Assembly: GCF_000421185.1 (NCBI RefSeq)
Contig: NZ_ATWJ01000012.1
Span: 186,001 to 250,000, forward strand
DNA length: 64,000 nt
Direction: 5' to 3'
Source of the DNA: Ornithinimicrobium pekingense DSM 21552
GTDB lineage: Bacteria; Actinomycetota; Actinomycetes; Actinomycetales; Dermatophilaceae
Part shown: positions 43,131 through 52,843 of the stretch, in pieces
Layout: each line of letters opens with the position of its first letter
Position numbering within the stretch: position 1 is the first letter of the stretch
Position numbers and translations under genes: made by a program
Notes under the pieces: generated by a model
Seen by the model: only the letters and a program-made list of their open reading frames with translations
What the model was told of the DNA's origin: nothing
Database searches by the model: none

Positions 43131-44009
43131 TCAGGGCTCGGCGGTCTGCCCGCCGATGTCGACGCCGCCCTGCTGGATCTCGTCGTCCGAGGGCGCCTGG
43201 ATGTCCTGCGGCTCGCCCCAGTTGTCGGCGAGGATCTCGGTGACGGCGCCCTGGGACTCGAAGGCGACGCGACGCATGAGGTTGTCGTCGTCGACCCACA
43301 CGTCGTAGGTCAGCTCCTCGCCGACCATCGCCGAGGCCTGCGCGGCGTCGTCACCGGTCTGGCCGGCGGCGTCGAGCGCGGCCTCGGTGTCCACCGTGAC
43401 CTCGTAGCGGCGCATGTCCTGGCCGTCGACGTCCTCCTCGCCCACGAAGAGGACCTGCTGCGCGCCGGCCTCCCAGGCGTCCCAGGTGGAGGTGATGTCG
43501 ACCTCGTCGAGCTGCTGGGACAGGTCGCCGAGCTGCTCCGGCGGCACCTCGAGGAACTTGCCCTCCTCGGTCACCCCGGGCATCGACATGAAGACCCGGC
43601 CGTCGACCATGACCATGCGCACCGCGCCCATGCCGGGCATCGTCATGTCCATGTCCAGCGCGGGCTGCCCGCCGGAGAGGTCGACCGCGCCGTCGAGCTC
43701 GATCGACTGGCCGCCGGTGCTGATGTTCATGGTCATCGTGTAGGAGGACAGCGTCTCCTCCCCGGGCGACTGGAGCATCGCCACGAACTCCTGGATGTCC
43801 ACCTCCTCGCCCTCGGCGGCCGCGGGCGCGGCGGAGGCCTCCTCGGCACCGGCGTCCGTGTCCTGGGTGCCGGCCCCGGCGTCCTCGGTCGAGACGGCAC
43901 CGGGCGTCGGGTCGGGGTCGGGGGTCTCCTCGGCCGTGCACGCGGCCAGCGCGAGGGTGATGGCTCCGGCGCCCAGCAGGCCGGCCCAGCGACTGCGGAT
44001 GGTGCTCAT
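43131..44009 (-). CDS. LppX/LprAFG-like lipoprotein
   Basis: 292 residues from ATG 44007-44009. The signal peptide ends in ITLALAACTA (lipobox LAAC), followed by an acidic low-complexity linker of about 55 residues. The globular part, with SSYTMTMNISTGGQSIELDG, MTMPGMGAVRMVMVDGRVFM and DVWVDDDNLMRRVAFESQ, resembles LppX/LprG-type lipid-binding lipoproteins of actinobacteria. It is anchored to the outside of the membrane and may bind a lipid. Assignment within the superfamily is approximate. It is divergent from oleA, with 167 bases between them. Confidence 0.75.
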   Translation of the reverse strand: MSTIRSRWAGLLGAGAITLALAACTAEETPDPDPTPGAVSTEDAGAGTQDTDAGAEEASAAPAAAEGEEVDIQEFVAMLQSPGEETLSSYTMTMNISTGGQSIELDGAVDLSGGQPALDMDMTMPGMGAVRMVMVDGRVFMSMPGVTEEGKFLEVPPEQLGDLSQQLDEVDITSTWDAWEAGAQQVLFVGEEDVDGQDMRRYEVTVDTEAALDAAGQTGDDAAQASAMVGEELTYDVWVDDDNLMRRVAFESQGAVTEILADNWGEPQDIQAPSDDEIQQGGVDIGGQTAEP

Positions 44010-44176
44010 GACGGTCGTGTCCTCTCCCCACCGTGGGTGGCCGGGCCAGGGGCACGACCGATGCTCGCCCCATCGTGTCACACCTGCGCCCGCGCGGCCG
44101 GGCACGCGGGGGCGCGAAGCGGCGCCGGGAACGGTGCGGGACCTTCGTTTCTCCCCCGGTGCCACCACGTGGTCGA

Positions 44177-45238
44177 ATGGCGTCTTACCGCGAGCAGGAG
44201 CGAGGTACCCCCACGTTGAACGACAACGCCATCTTCCGGCACCACGACACCGCGGTGCTGTCCGTCACGGCGGTCGACGCACCCGTGGTCAAGACCTCCG
44301 AGGAGTTCGACGAGATCATCGGCGACTCCTACCGGCGCAACGGGCTGCGCCCCGGCATGCTGGCCGCGCTGGCCGGCATCCGTGAGCGGCGCTGGTGGGG
44401 CGAGGACCAGCACTTCGTCGACGGTGCCGTGGAGGCGGGGCGGCTGGCGCTGGAGCAGGCGGGGGTCGACCCCGCGCGCGTCGGCCTGCTCGTCAACACC
44501 TCCGTGAGCCGCAGCCACCTCGAGCCCTCGATCGCCGTGGACGTGCACCACCGGCTCGGGCTGGGCTCTTCCTGCCTCAACTTCGACATCACCAACGCCT
44601 GCCTCGGGTTCGTCAACGGTATGCAGCTCGCCGCGACCATGATCGACGCCGGCCAGATCGACTACGCCCTCGTCGTCGACGGTGAGGGGTCGCGCGAGCC
44701 GCAGGAGCGCACGCTCGAGCGCCTGGCCTCCGACGACGCCACCGCCCGCGACATCCTCGACCAGTTCGCCACGCTCACCCTCGGCTCCGGGGCCGCCGCC
44801 ATGGTGCTGGGCCGGGCGAGCGAGCACCCCGAGGGCCACCGTGTCGTCGGCGGTGTCACCCGGGCGGCGACCGAGCACCACGGGTTGTGCGTCGGCGACT
44901 TCTCCGAGATGCGCACCGACACCCAGGGCCTGCTCACCGCCGGTGTCCAGCTCGCCAAGGAGCTGTGGCACGACGCCCGCGACGAGTTCGACTGGGACGA
45001 CATGGACCGCTACGTCGTGCACCAGGTCTCCAGCGTGCACACCGGGAAGACGGCCGAGGCCCTGGGCCTGGACGAGAGCAGGATCCCGCTGACCTTCCCG
45101 TTGCTGGGCAACGTCGGGCCGGCCGCGGTGGCGATCACCCTCGCCAAGGAGGCGGACTCCCTGCGGCCGGGCGACCGGGTGCTGATGATGGGGGTCGGCT
45201 CCGGCCTGAACATGACCTGCCTCGAGCTCACCTGGTGA
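44177..45238 (+). CDS. oleA: OleA, 3-oxoacyl-ACP synthase III-like head-to-head condensing enzyme
   Basis: 353 residues from ATG 44177. TTG 44216 (NDNAIFRHHDTAVLSV...) is a serious alternative: it fits the N-terminus of OleA homologues and has GAGCGAGG upstream, while ATG 44177 has no ribosome-binding site. The thiolase-fold active site is FDITNACLGFVNGMQLA (Cys), VVHQVSSVHTGKTAEAL (His) and FPLLGNVGPAAVAITLA (Asn). OleA joins two fatty acyl-CoAs into a 2-alkyl-3-ketoacid. The next two genes encode OleBC and OleD, which makes the assignment secure. The acyl chain length cannot be read. Confidence 0.92.
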   Translation: MASYREQERGTPTLNDNAIFRHHDTAVLSVTAVDAPVVKTSEEFDEIIGDSYRRNGLRPGMLAALAGIRERRWWGEDQHFVDGAVEAGRLALEQAGVDPARVGLLVNTSVSRSHLEPSIAVDVHHRLGLGSSCLNFDITNACLGFVNGMQLAATMIDAGQIDYALVVDGEGSREPQERTLERLASDDATARDILDQFATLTLGSGAAAMVLGRASEHPEGHRVVGGVTRAATEHHGLCVGDFSEMRTDTQGLLTAGVQLAKELWHDARDEFDWDDMDRYVVHQVSSVHTGKTAEALGLDESRIPLTFPLLGNVGPAAVAITLAKEADSLRPGDRVLMMGVGSGLNMTCLELTW

Positions 45239-45239
45239 C

Positions 45240-48038
45240 GTGGCGCACGTGGGCTTCCCGGAGCAGGACGGGCGCACCGACGGGCCGCTGAGACAGCGCG
45301 TGCACGGTCCGGCGGGGCGGGCCGTCTCCGACCCGCCCGGCCTGCCGCGCCGCGACCTGCCCGGGCTCGACCGGGCCTGGTCGAGGGTCGTGGTGGCTCC
45401 GGACGCCGAGGGGATGCCGCGGCACTGGCACCTGCTCGACACCGGTCCGCTGCTGCAGGAGCGCGGGGAGGAGGTGGTCGGCACCCTGCTGTGCGTCCAC
45501 GGCAACCCCACCTGGTCCTACCTGTGGCGTCGCGTGCTCGCCCAGGCCCCGCCCGGCTGGCGGGTGGTGGCCGTCGACCAGCTCGGCATGGGCTGGTCGG
45601 AGCGCACCGCCGAGCCGCGCACCCTGGCCCAGCGGGTCGACGACCTCGACCACCTCACCGACGCGCTCGGCCTGACCGGGGCAGGCCCCCTCGCGGTGCT
45701 CGCGCACGACTGGGGCGGCCCCGTCTCGCTGGGGTGGGCGCTGCGGCACACCTCCGACCTCGCCGGGGTGGTGCTCACCAACACGGCGGTGCACCAGCCC
45801 GCGGAGTTCGCCCCTCCCGCGGTCATCCGGCTCGCCCGAGCGCCCTGGCTCCTGGCGCAGGTATGCCGTCGCACGCCCGCCTTCGTGCGCGCGACGACGG
45901 CGCTGTCCGTCCCGCCGCTGCCGGCCCCGGTGCGCGAGGCCTTCGCCGCGCCGTACCGCACGCCGGGCCGCCGCGCGGCGGTCGCCGACTTCGTGGCGGA
46001 CATCCCCTTCGAGGCCGACCACCCCAGCCGCGCGACCCTCGACGCGGTCGCCGACGGCCTGTCAGCGCTGGCCGACGTGCCGGCCCTGCTGGTCTGGGGC
46101 CCGCGCGACCCCGTCTTCGGTCAGCGCTACCTCGACGACCTCGCGACCCGCCTGCCGCACGCCGACGTGCAGCGCTACGCCGGCGCGTCCCACCTCGTGC
46201 TCGAGGACCGGCCCGAGGGCATCGACGTCGTCTGGCGCTGGCTGCGCGAGAACGTGGCGACCGGGTCCGGGCGGCCCGCCGCCGTAGGGTCCGCCGGCCA
46301 CCCCGAGGAGCCAGCAGAGTCCTCGCGGTCCCTGTCCGACGACGTGCCCCGCGTCGCGGTGCGGGTCGACACCTCCGCCCCTGACTCCCCTGCGGTGGTC
46401 GAGCTGCGGGGCGGACGGCGGTCGGTCACCTTCGGCGAGCTGGACCGCCTGGTCGACGACGTCGCCCGGGGGCTCCTGGCCCGCGGGGTCGTTCCCGGCG
46501 ACCGGGTCGCGGTCCTCGTGCCGCCGGGCATCGAGCTCACGACCCTGGTCTACGCGCTGTGGCGGATCGGTGCCGTCGTCGTCATCGCCGACGCCGGCCT
46601 CGGGCTGGGGCGCCTGGGCAGCTCGCTGCGGTCGGCCGGCCCGCGGCACGTCGTGGGGATCGGGCGGGCGCTGCGGCTGGCCGACGTGACACGGGTGCCG
46701 GGGCAGCGGCTGCGGGTGGAGCCCGGAGGCGACGAGCTGGCCCGCCTCGCCGAGGAGGGACGCGGGGCCTCACCGGCGCTGCCCGACCCGGACGAGGTGG
46801 GCGGCGACGCCGACGGCGCCGTGCTGTTCACCTCCGGGGCGACCGGCCCGCCCAAGGGCGTCGTCTACACCCGTGACCGGCTGGGCGCGCAGGTGGCGCT
46901 CCTGCGCGACACCTTCGGGCTGGGGCGCGGCGAGCGCCTCGTCGCCGCCTTCGCCCCGTTCGCCCTCTACGGGCCCGCCCTCGGGCTGACCGGGGTCGTG
47001 CCGGACATGGACGTCACCGCCCCGCAGACGCTGACCGCGGCCGGGCTGGCCGAGGCCGTCACGGCCGTGGACGCCACGGTCGTCTTCGCCGCGCCCGCGG
47101 CCCTGCGCAACGTCGTGGCCACCGCCGAGGGCCTCGACGAGCGGGGCCGGACCGCACTGGCCGGACCGCGCCTCGTCCTCTCGGCCGGGGCGCCCGTGCC
47201 GGTCGACCTGCTGCGCCGCGTGCGTGAGCTGCTGACCCACGCCTCGACGCACACGCCCTACGGGATGACCGAGGCGCTCCCGGTCGCCACGCTGGACCCG
47301 GTGGAGGAGCTCGGGGCGGGAGGGCCAGGGTCCACCGACGCTGCTCAGGACGGCGTCTGCGTGGGCCGGCCGCTGGAGCGCGTGGAGGTGGGCGTCGCCC
47401 CGCTGGACGCGCACGGCATACCCGCCGAGGAGCTGGTGACCACCCCCGGCGCGGTGGGCGAGATCGTGGTCCGCGGGCCGCACGTCAAGGACCGCTACGA
47501 CCGTCTCTGGACGACCCAGCGCGCCAGCGAGCGGCCCGTCGGGTGGCACCGGACCGGCGACGTGGGGCACCTCGACGAGCACGGGCGGCTCTGGGTCGAG
47601 GGGCGCCTCGCCCATGTCATCAGCACCCCGGACGGTCCGGTCCCCCCGTATGCCGTGGAGGCCCGGGTGCGCGCGCTGCCCGACGTGGCGGACGCCGCCG
47701 TGGTCGGGGTCGGTCCGGAGGGGACTCAGCAGCTCGTCGTGGTGCTCGTGCCGACGGAGCGCGGTGGCGCGGTGGCCCGCCTCACCGGTGCCCCCCGCGG
47801 GCAGGCCCGGCTGGCGCCCGGGGCGACGGCCGACGCGGTGCGCCGGGTGGCCGGGGTCCCCGTCGCAGCCGTGCTGGTCCGCGACTGGCTCCCGGTGGAC
47901 GTGCGCCACGCGAGCAAGGTGGACCGCGGCGCGCTGGCGCGGTGGGCCGACGGGGTGCTCCACGGCCGAACGGTGCGCGGCCGGGTCGCCGCCCTGCTGC
48001 CCGGCCCGGCCCACGCCCCGATGACGAGGAGCCGCTGA
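45240..48038 (+). CDS. oleBC: OleBC fusion: beta-lactone decarboxylase plus beta-lactone synthetase
   Basis: 932 residues from GTG 45240, one base after the oleA stop. Residues about 20-335 form an alpha/beta hydrolase of haloalkane-dehalogenase type: VHGNPTWSYLWRRVL (oxyanion hole) and VLAHDWGGPVSLGWAL (nucleophile Asp). Residues about 370-900 form an AMP-binding synthetase with VLFTSGATGPPKGVVYTRD and THTPYGMTEALPVATLDPVE. OleC makes a beta-lactone from the 3-hydroxyacid with ATP, and OleB decarboxylates it to an olefin. Fusion of the two passes the unstable lactone within one chain and is known in Micrococcus and other actinobacteria. The stop overlaps oleD by one base. Confidence 0.94.
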   Translation: MAHVGFPEQDGRTDGPLRQRVHGPAGRAVSDPPGLPRRDLPGLDRAWSRVVVAPDAEGMPRHWHLLDTGPLLQERGEEVVGTLLCVHGNPTWSYLWRRVLAQAPPGWRVVAVDQLGMGWSERTAEPRTLAQRVDDLDHLTDALGLTGAGPLAVLAHDWGGPVSLGWALRHTSDLAGVVLTNTAVHQPAEFAPPAVIRLARAPWLLAQVCRRTPAFVRATTALSVPPLPAPVREAFAAPYRTPGRRAAVADFVADIPFEADHPSRATLDAVADGLSALADVPALLVWGPRDPVFGQRYLDDLATRLPHADVQRYAGASHLVLEDRPEGIDVVWRWLRENVATGSGRPAAVGSAGHPEEPAESSRSLSDDVPRVAVRVDTSAPDSPAVVELRGGRRSVTFGELDRLVDDVARGLLARGVVPGDRVAVLVPPGIELTTLVYALWRIGAVVVIADAGLGLGRLGSSLRSAGPRHVVGIGRALRLADVTRVPGQRLRVEPGGDELARLAEEGRGASPALPDPDEVGGDADGAVLFTSGATGPPKGVVYTRDRLGAQVALLRDTFGLGRGERLVAAFAPFALYGPALGLTGVVPDMDVTAPQTLTAAGLAEAVTAVDATVVFAAPAALRNVVATAEGLDERGRTALAGPRLVLSAGAPVPVDLLRRVRELLTHASTHTPYGMTEALPVATLDPVEELGAGGPGSTDAAQDGVCVGRPLERVEVGVAPLDAHGIPAEELVTTPGAVGEIVVRGPHVKDRYDRLWTTQRASERPVGWHRTGDVGHLDEHGRLWVEGRLAHVISTPDGPVPPYAVEARVRALPDVADAAVVGVGPEGTQQLVVVLVPTERGGAVARLTGAPRGQARLAPGATADAVRRVAGVPVAAVLVRDWLPVDVRHASKVDRGALARWADGVLHGRTVRGRVAALLPGPAHAPMTRSR

Positions 48039-49027
48039 TGGCCGACCGGGTGCTGGTGACCGGTGCCAGCGGCATGCTCGGTGGCGCCGTCGCCGACCTG
48101 CTCGCCGAGCGCGGCCAGGACGTCACCGTGATGCAGCGCAGGTCCGCCGGGGGGAGGCACCGCGAGGTGCTCGGCGACATCCGCGACCGCGACGCCGTCC
48201 GCCGTGCGGTGGCCGGCCAGGACGCGGTCGTGCACCTGGCGGCGAAGGTCGACGTGGTCGGACCGTGGATGGACTTCGTCCGGGTCAACGCCACCGGCAC
48301 CCGCAACGTCGTCGAGGCGCTGCGCTCCGGCGGCGGCGGACGTCTGGTCCAGGTGTCCTCGCCGTCCGTGGCGCACACCGGGCGGTCCCTGGCCGGCGAG
48401 GGGGCGGGCCCGGCCAGCCCGATGCGTGCCCGCGGCCACTACGCCCGGACCAAGGCGGCCGCCGAGCTCTTCGCGCTGCTCGCCGACTCCCCCGACCTCG
48501 CGGTCACCGCCGTCCGGCCGCACCTGGTGTGGGGGCCCGGCGACACCCAGCTCGTCGGGCGCATCGCCGAGCGGGCCCGGCAGGGCCGGCTGGCGCTCGT
48601 CGGGCCCGGGACCGCGCTCATCGACACCACCTACGTCGACAACGCCGCGGAGGCGGTCGTGGCGGCGCTGGAGCGCATCGAGCACGCGCACGGGGAGGCG
48701 TTCGTGGTGACCAACGGCGAGCCGCGACCGGTCGGCGAGCTCGTGGCCGCGATCTGCCGCGCGGTCGGCGCTCCCGCGCCCCGGCTGCACGTGCCCCGCC
48801 CGCTGGCCTGGACCCTCGGCGCGGTCGTCGAGGGCGCCGTGGCGGTGTCGGAGCGGCTGCCCGGCGTGCCGGCCGTCACCCAGCCGCCGCTCACCCGCTT
48901 CCTGGCCGAGCAGATCGGCACGGCGCACTGGTTCGACCAGCGGCGCACGCGCGAGGTCCTGGCCTGGACCCCGCGGGTCAGCATCGACGAGGGCCTGGCC
49001 CGGCTCGCGGAGGCCTCCAGAGCCTGA
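48038..49027 (+). CDS. oleD: OleD, 2-alkyl-3-oxoalkanoate reductase
   Basis: 329 residues from ATG 48038. The extended short-chain dehydrogenase fold shows LVTGASGMLGGAVADLLAER (NADP site), VQVSSPSVAHTG (catalytic Ser region) and HYARTKAAAELFAL (YxxxK). It reduces the OleA product to the 2-alkyl-3-hydroxyacid used by OleC. It is the last gene of the ole operon, followed by a terminator hairpin at 49091-49141. Confidence 0.92.
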   Translation: MADRVLVTGASGMLGGAVADLLAERGQDVTVMQRRSAGGRHREVLGDIRDRDAVRRAVAGQDAVVHLAAKVDVVGPWMDFVRVNATGTRNVVEALRSGGGGRLVQVSSPSVAHTGRSLAGEGAGPASPMRARGHYARTKAAAELFALLADSPDLAVTAVRPHLVWGPGDTQLVGRIAERARQGRLALVGPGTALIDTTYVDNAAEAVVAALERIEHAHGEAFVVTNGEPRPVGELVAAICRAVGAPAPRLHVPRPLAWTLGAVVEGAVAVSERLPGVPAVTQPPLTRFLAEQIGTAHWFDQRRTREVLAWTPRVSIDEGLARLAEASRA

Positions 49028-49090
49028 GCGGTCCCGCGCCCGGTGCCCAGCCGCTCACCCGCGCCCAGCCCGTCACCGGACCCTGCCGAC

Positions 49091-49141
49091 TGTCCCACTC
49101 TCGTCGCCGGACGGCGCCTCCGGACCGACGAAAGCGGGACA
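49091..49141. terminator. Terminator hairpin between oleD and the RraA-like gene
   Basis: TGTCCCACTCTCGTCG (49091-49106) pairs with CGACGAAAGCGGGACA (49126-49141) at 14 of 16 positions, and CCGGA/TCCGG extends the stem inside. It lies between two convergent genes and can serve both. Confidence 0.75.
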
Positions 49142-49175
49142 CTCGGTACGGCCGGGCCGGGAGTGCGCCCGCAGG

Positions 49176-49814
49176 TCAGCCCGACCCCTGCGCCCTGAGC
49201 TCCGCCTGGGTCCGCGCGTCGTCGGCGACGACCGACTCGGCCTCGGCCAGCACCGCCTCCATGCTCGCGCTCGGGACCACCACGCCGCCGGTGCGGTCGA
49301 CGTAGACCCAGTCGCCGGGCAGGACCGTGGTGCCGAAGACCTCGACGGCGACGCCCGCGGCATACGGCATGACGCTGTCCCCGCCCCAGCGCACCGCCTC
49401 CCCCCGGCACCAGGTCGCGAACCCGAGGTCGGCCAGCTCGGCGAAGTCGCGCAGCAGCCCGTCGGCCAGCACCCCGGCCAGGCCGTGGGTCGCCACCCGC
49501 GTCAGCTTGACCCCGCCTGCGTGCGAGACCTCCGGGTAGCCTCCGCTGCCCAGCACGAGCACCGCACCCGACGGGGCGTCGCGGACGGCCGCGGAGAAGA
49601 CCTCGGCGAAGCCGGTGTCGGGGTCGGGCAGGTCGTCGCGGGTCGGCAGGTACTGCAGGGTCACCGCCGGGCCGAGCAGGACCCTGCCGGGGGCTGGGCT
49701 GCGCAGCGCGGGCAGGTGCGCACGGTGGCGGTGCAGCCGCCCCATCGCGTCCACCAGCGGCGCGCAGCCGACGGCGAGCGCGCGCTCGCGCCAGGGCTGC
49801 GGGTCCTCGGGCAT
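49176..49814 (-). CDS. RraA / HMG-aldolase family protein
   Basis: 212 residues. The family signature GGVKLTRVATHGLAGVLADG followed by LLRDFAELAD holds the Arg and Asp that bind pyruvate-like ligands and metal in 4-hydroxy-4-methyl-2-oxoglutarate aldolases. Members also include RraA, an RNase E regulator without enzymatic activity, and oxaloacetate decarboxylases. The DGxxRD pattern (DGLLRD) suggests aldolase or decarboxylase competence. It stands alone between the ole operon and the thiolase; no pathway link is seen. Confidence 0.8.
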   Translation of the reverse strand: MPEDPQPWRERALAVGCAPLVDAMGRLHRHRAHLPALRSPAPGRVLLGPAVTLQYLPTRDDLPDPDTGFAEVFSAAVRDAPSGAVLVLGSGGYPEVSHAGGVKLTRVATHGLAGVLADGLLRDFAELADLGFATWCRGEAVRWGGDSVMPYAAGVAVEVFGTTVLPGDWVYVDRTGGVVVPSASMEAVLAEAESVVADDARTQAELRAQGSG

Positions 49815-49973
49815 GGGGGCCTCCTGGCGGCGGTCAGGTCACCTGAGTCAACCGGTTCGGCGGGGCCCGGGCAAGACCCCGCAGCGGGTATGCGGTCACC
49901 TGACCTCCGCGTCAAGGCGCCAGGGAGGGGACCTAGACTTCCGGCATACCCGTCGCCGTCAAGGAGGACCCCC

Positions 49974-51197
49974 ATGGCTGAGGCCGTCATCGTCGCCGCC
50001 GCCCGCACCCCGATCGGCCGTGCCTTCAAGGGCTCGCTGACCACCGTCCGCCCCGACGACCTGGCCGCCGGCGTCGTCCGCGCCGCGCTCGAGCAGGTGC
50101 CCGCGCTGGACCCCACCACCATCGACGACCTCTACCTGGGGTGCGCCGAGCCGTCGGCCGAGCACGGCTTCAACATGGCGCGCGTCGTCAGCGTGCTGCT
50201 GGGCCTGGACGGGCTGCCGGGGGCGACCGTCAACCGCTTCTGCGCGTCGTCGGTCCAGACCACGCGGCAGGCGTTCCACGCCATCAGGGCCGGCGAGGGC
50301 GACGTCTTCGTCAGCGCCGGGGTCGAGGCCGTCTCCCGCTACCAGAACTTCGCCGGCGCCGGTGGCGGCGCGGAGGACGTGAAGAACCCGCTGTTCGCCG
50401 AGGCCCGCGCCCGGACCGAGGAGACCGCCCGCACCAACGAGACCTGGACCGACCCGCGCACCCACGGGGCGCTGCCGGACGTCTACATCTCCATGGGGCA
50501 GACCGCGGAGAACGTCGCGACCTCCCTGGGCATCTCCCGCCAGCGCCAGGACGAGTGGGGCGTGACCTCCCAGAACCGCGCGGAGAAGGCCATCGCCGAC
50601 GGGGTCTTCGCCCGCGAGATCGCGCCGGTGACCCTGGCCGACGGCACCGTCGTCTCCACCGACGACGGTCCGCGCGCCGGCGTCACGCTCGAGAAGGTGT
50701 CCCAGCTGCAGCCGGTCTTCCGCGAGGACGGCACGGTGACCGCCGGCAACTGCTGCCCGCTCAACGACGGCGCCGCCGCGCTGGTCGTCATGAGCGACAC
50801 CCGGGCCAAGGAGCTCGGCCTGACCCCGCTGGCCCGCATCGTGTCGACCGGCGTCTCGGCGCTGTCCCCCGAGATCATGGGCCTGGGCCCGATCGAGGCC
50901 TCCCGCCAGGCGCTGGCCCGCGCCGGGATGACGATCGAGGACATGGACCTCTACGAGATCAACGAGGCCTTCGCCGTCCAGGTCCTGGGCTCGGCCGACG
51001 CGCTCGGCATGGACTACGACCGGCTCAACGTGCACGGCGGCGCGATCGCCCTCGGCCACCCCTTCGGCAGCACCGGGGCGCGGATCTCGACCACGCTGAT
51101 CAACGCGCTGCAGACCCGCGACCAGCAGTTCGGTCTGGAGACGATGTGCGTCGGCGGCGGCCAGGGCATGGCCATGGTCATCGAGCGCCTGAGCTGA
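49974..51197 (+). CDS. Acetyl-CoA C-acyltransferase (thiolase)
   Basis: 407 residues from ATG 49974 with AAGGAGG upstream. The nucleophile Cys is in VNRFCASSVQTTRQAFHAIR, the His site is GGAIALGHPFGSTGARISTT, and the second Cys is in ETMCVGGGQGMAMVIERL. It could act in beta-oxidation (FadA type) or in acetoacetyl-CoA chemistry. No FadB partner adjoins. A -10-like TAGACT lies at 49934-49939. Nearness to oleA is notable because fatty acyl-CoA pools feed both, but linkage is inference. Confidence 0.93.
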   Translation: MAEAVIVAAARTPIGRAFKGSLTTVRPDDLAAGVVRAALEQVPALDPTTIDDLYLGCAEPSAEHGFNMARVVSVLLGLDGLPGATVNRFCASSVQTTRQAFHAIRAGEGDVFVSAGVEAVSRYQNFAGAGGGAEDVKNPLFAEARARTEETARTNETWTDPRTHGALPDVYISMGQTAENVATSLGISRQRQDEWGVTSQNRAEKAIADGVFAREIAPVTLADGTVVSTDDGPRAGVTLEKVSQLQPVFREDGTVTAGNCCPLNDGAAALVVMSDTRAKELGLTPLARIVSTGVSALSPEIMGLGPIEASRQALARAGMTIEDMDLYEINEAFAVQVLGSADALGMDYDRLNVHGGAIALGHPFGSTGARISTTLINALQTRDQQFGLETMCVGGGQGMAMVIERLS

Positions 51198-51323
51198 CAC
51201 CCCGTCCCCCGCTCGTCCCGGCGCCGCCTCTGCCCTCGCAGGGGCGGCGCCGGTCTGCTCCCGGGGCCCGGTGCGGATAGCCTTGGACGGTTTCCGTCCT
51301 CCGACCCGCCCAAGGAGCCCTGA

Positions 51324-52289
<966 letters not shown>

Positions 52290-52413
52290 GCAGCCGAGGT
52301 CGCACCGCACCCGAGGTCGTCGACCTCCAGGGTTCACGTGCGCGCTGGGGGTCGGCCCCGACGGGCGTGTCGCCGGTCTGGCGCGTCAGGACGGCACGGT
52401 CATCCCCACGGGC

Positions 52414-52445
52414 GGGGCGTCGACGTCGCGGGGCGTCGACGTCGC
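52414..52445. repeat. Two exact 16-bp tandem repeats
   Basis: GGGGCGTCGACGTCGC occurs twice back to back (52414-52429 and 52430-52445). Each copy contains overlapping palindromes GTCGAC and GACGTC. It lies in the gap after the DUF808 gene. Confidence 0.85.
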
Positions 52446-52463
52446 CTGTCCGGTCGCGGGCCC

Positions 52464-52533
52464 ACCACCCCACGTGCCGGTGGTCGGCACCCCCACGTGC
52501 CCGGTGGTCGGCACCCCACGTGCCCGGTGGTCG
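52464..52533. repeat. Three tandem 23-bp repeats with CACGTG core
   Basis: Three near-identical copies of CACCCCACGTGCCCGGTGG-type units occupy 52464-52486, 52487-52510 and 52511-52533. Each includes the palindrome CACGTG and a CCAC...GGTGG stem. They end 10 bases before the next gene on the minus strand and may act as a terminator-like region for it. Confidence 0.85.
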
Positions 52534-52543
52534 GTGACGGGTC

Positions 52544-52843
52544 TCAGGGCAGGACGCGGCGCAGTGCCGTGAGGCGCCCGGTCAGGTCCTCCTCGTCGAG
52601 GCCGGCGGCCCGCCAGTCGTAGACCATCACCCGCAGCTGGTCCATGAGCACGGCGGGACCGAGGTCGGGGACGGGTGCGGACGGCATACCCTCAGCCTCC
52701 GCGACCGCGTCCGCGAGCGCCTGCACGCAGCCCGCGACCCCCGGGACAGCAGGAAGCGCGCGGTCCAGCGGCAGCTGCTGCCACCGCCGGACCACGCGCT
52801 CCAGCTCGGTCCCGGCCGGGTCTGCGCGGCCGGGACCGACCAT
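52544..52843 (-). CDS. Small conserved-looking hypothetical protein
   Basis: 99 residues from ATG 52841-52843, overlapping the BI-1 stop as TGATG. The sequence is helical and acidic toward the C-terminus (VMVYDWRAAGLDEEDLTGRL) with no membrane segment. I do not recognise the family. Codon use is like the neighbours and the overlap with BI-1 supports it being real. Confidence 0.65.
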   Translation of the reverse strand: MVGPGRADPAGTELERVVRRWQQLPLDRALPAVPGVAGCVQALADAVAEAEGMPSAPVPDLGPAVLMDQLRVMVYDWRAAGLDEEDLTGRLTALRRVLP

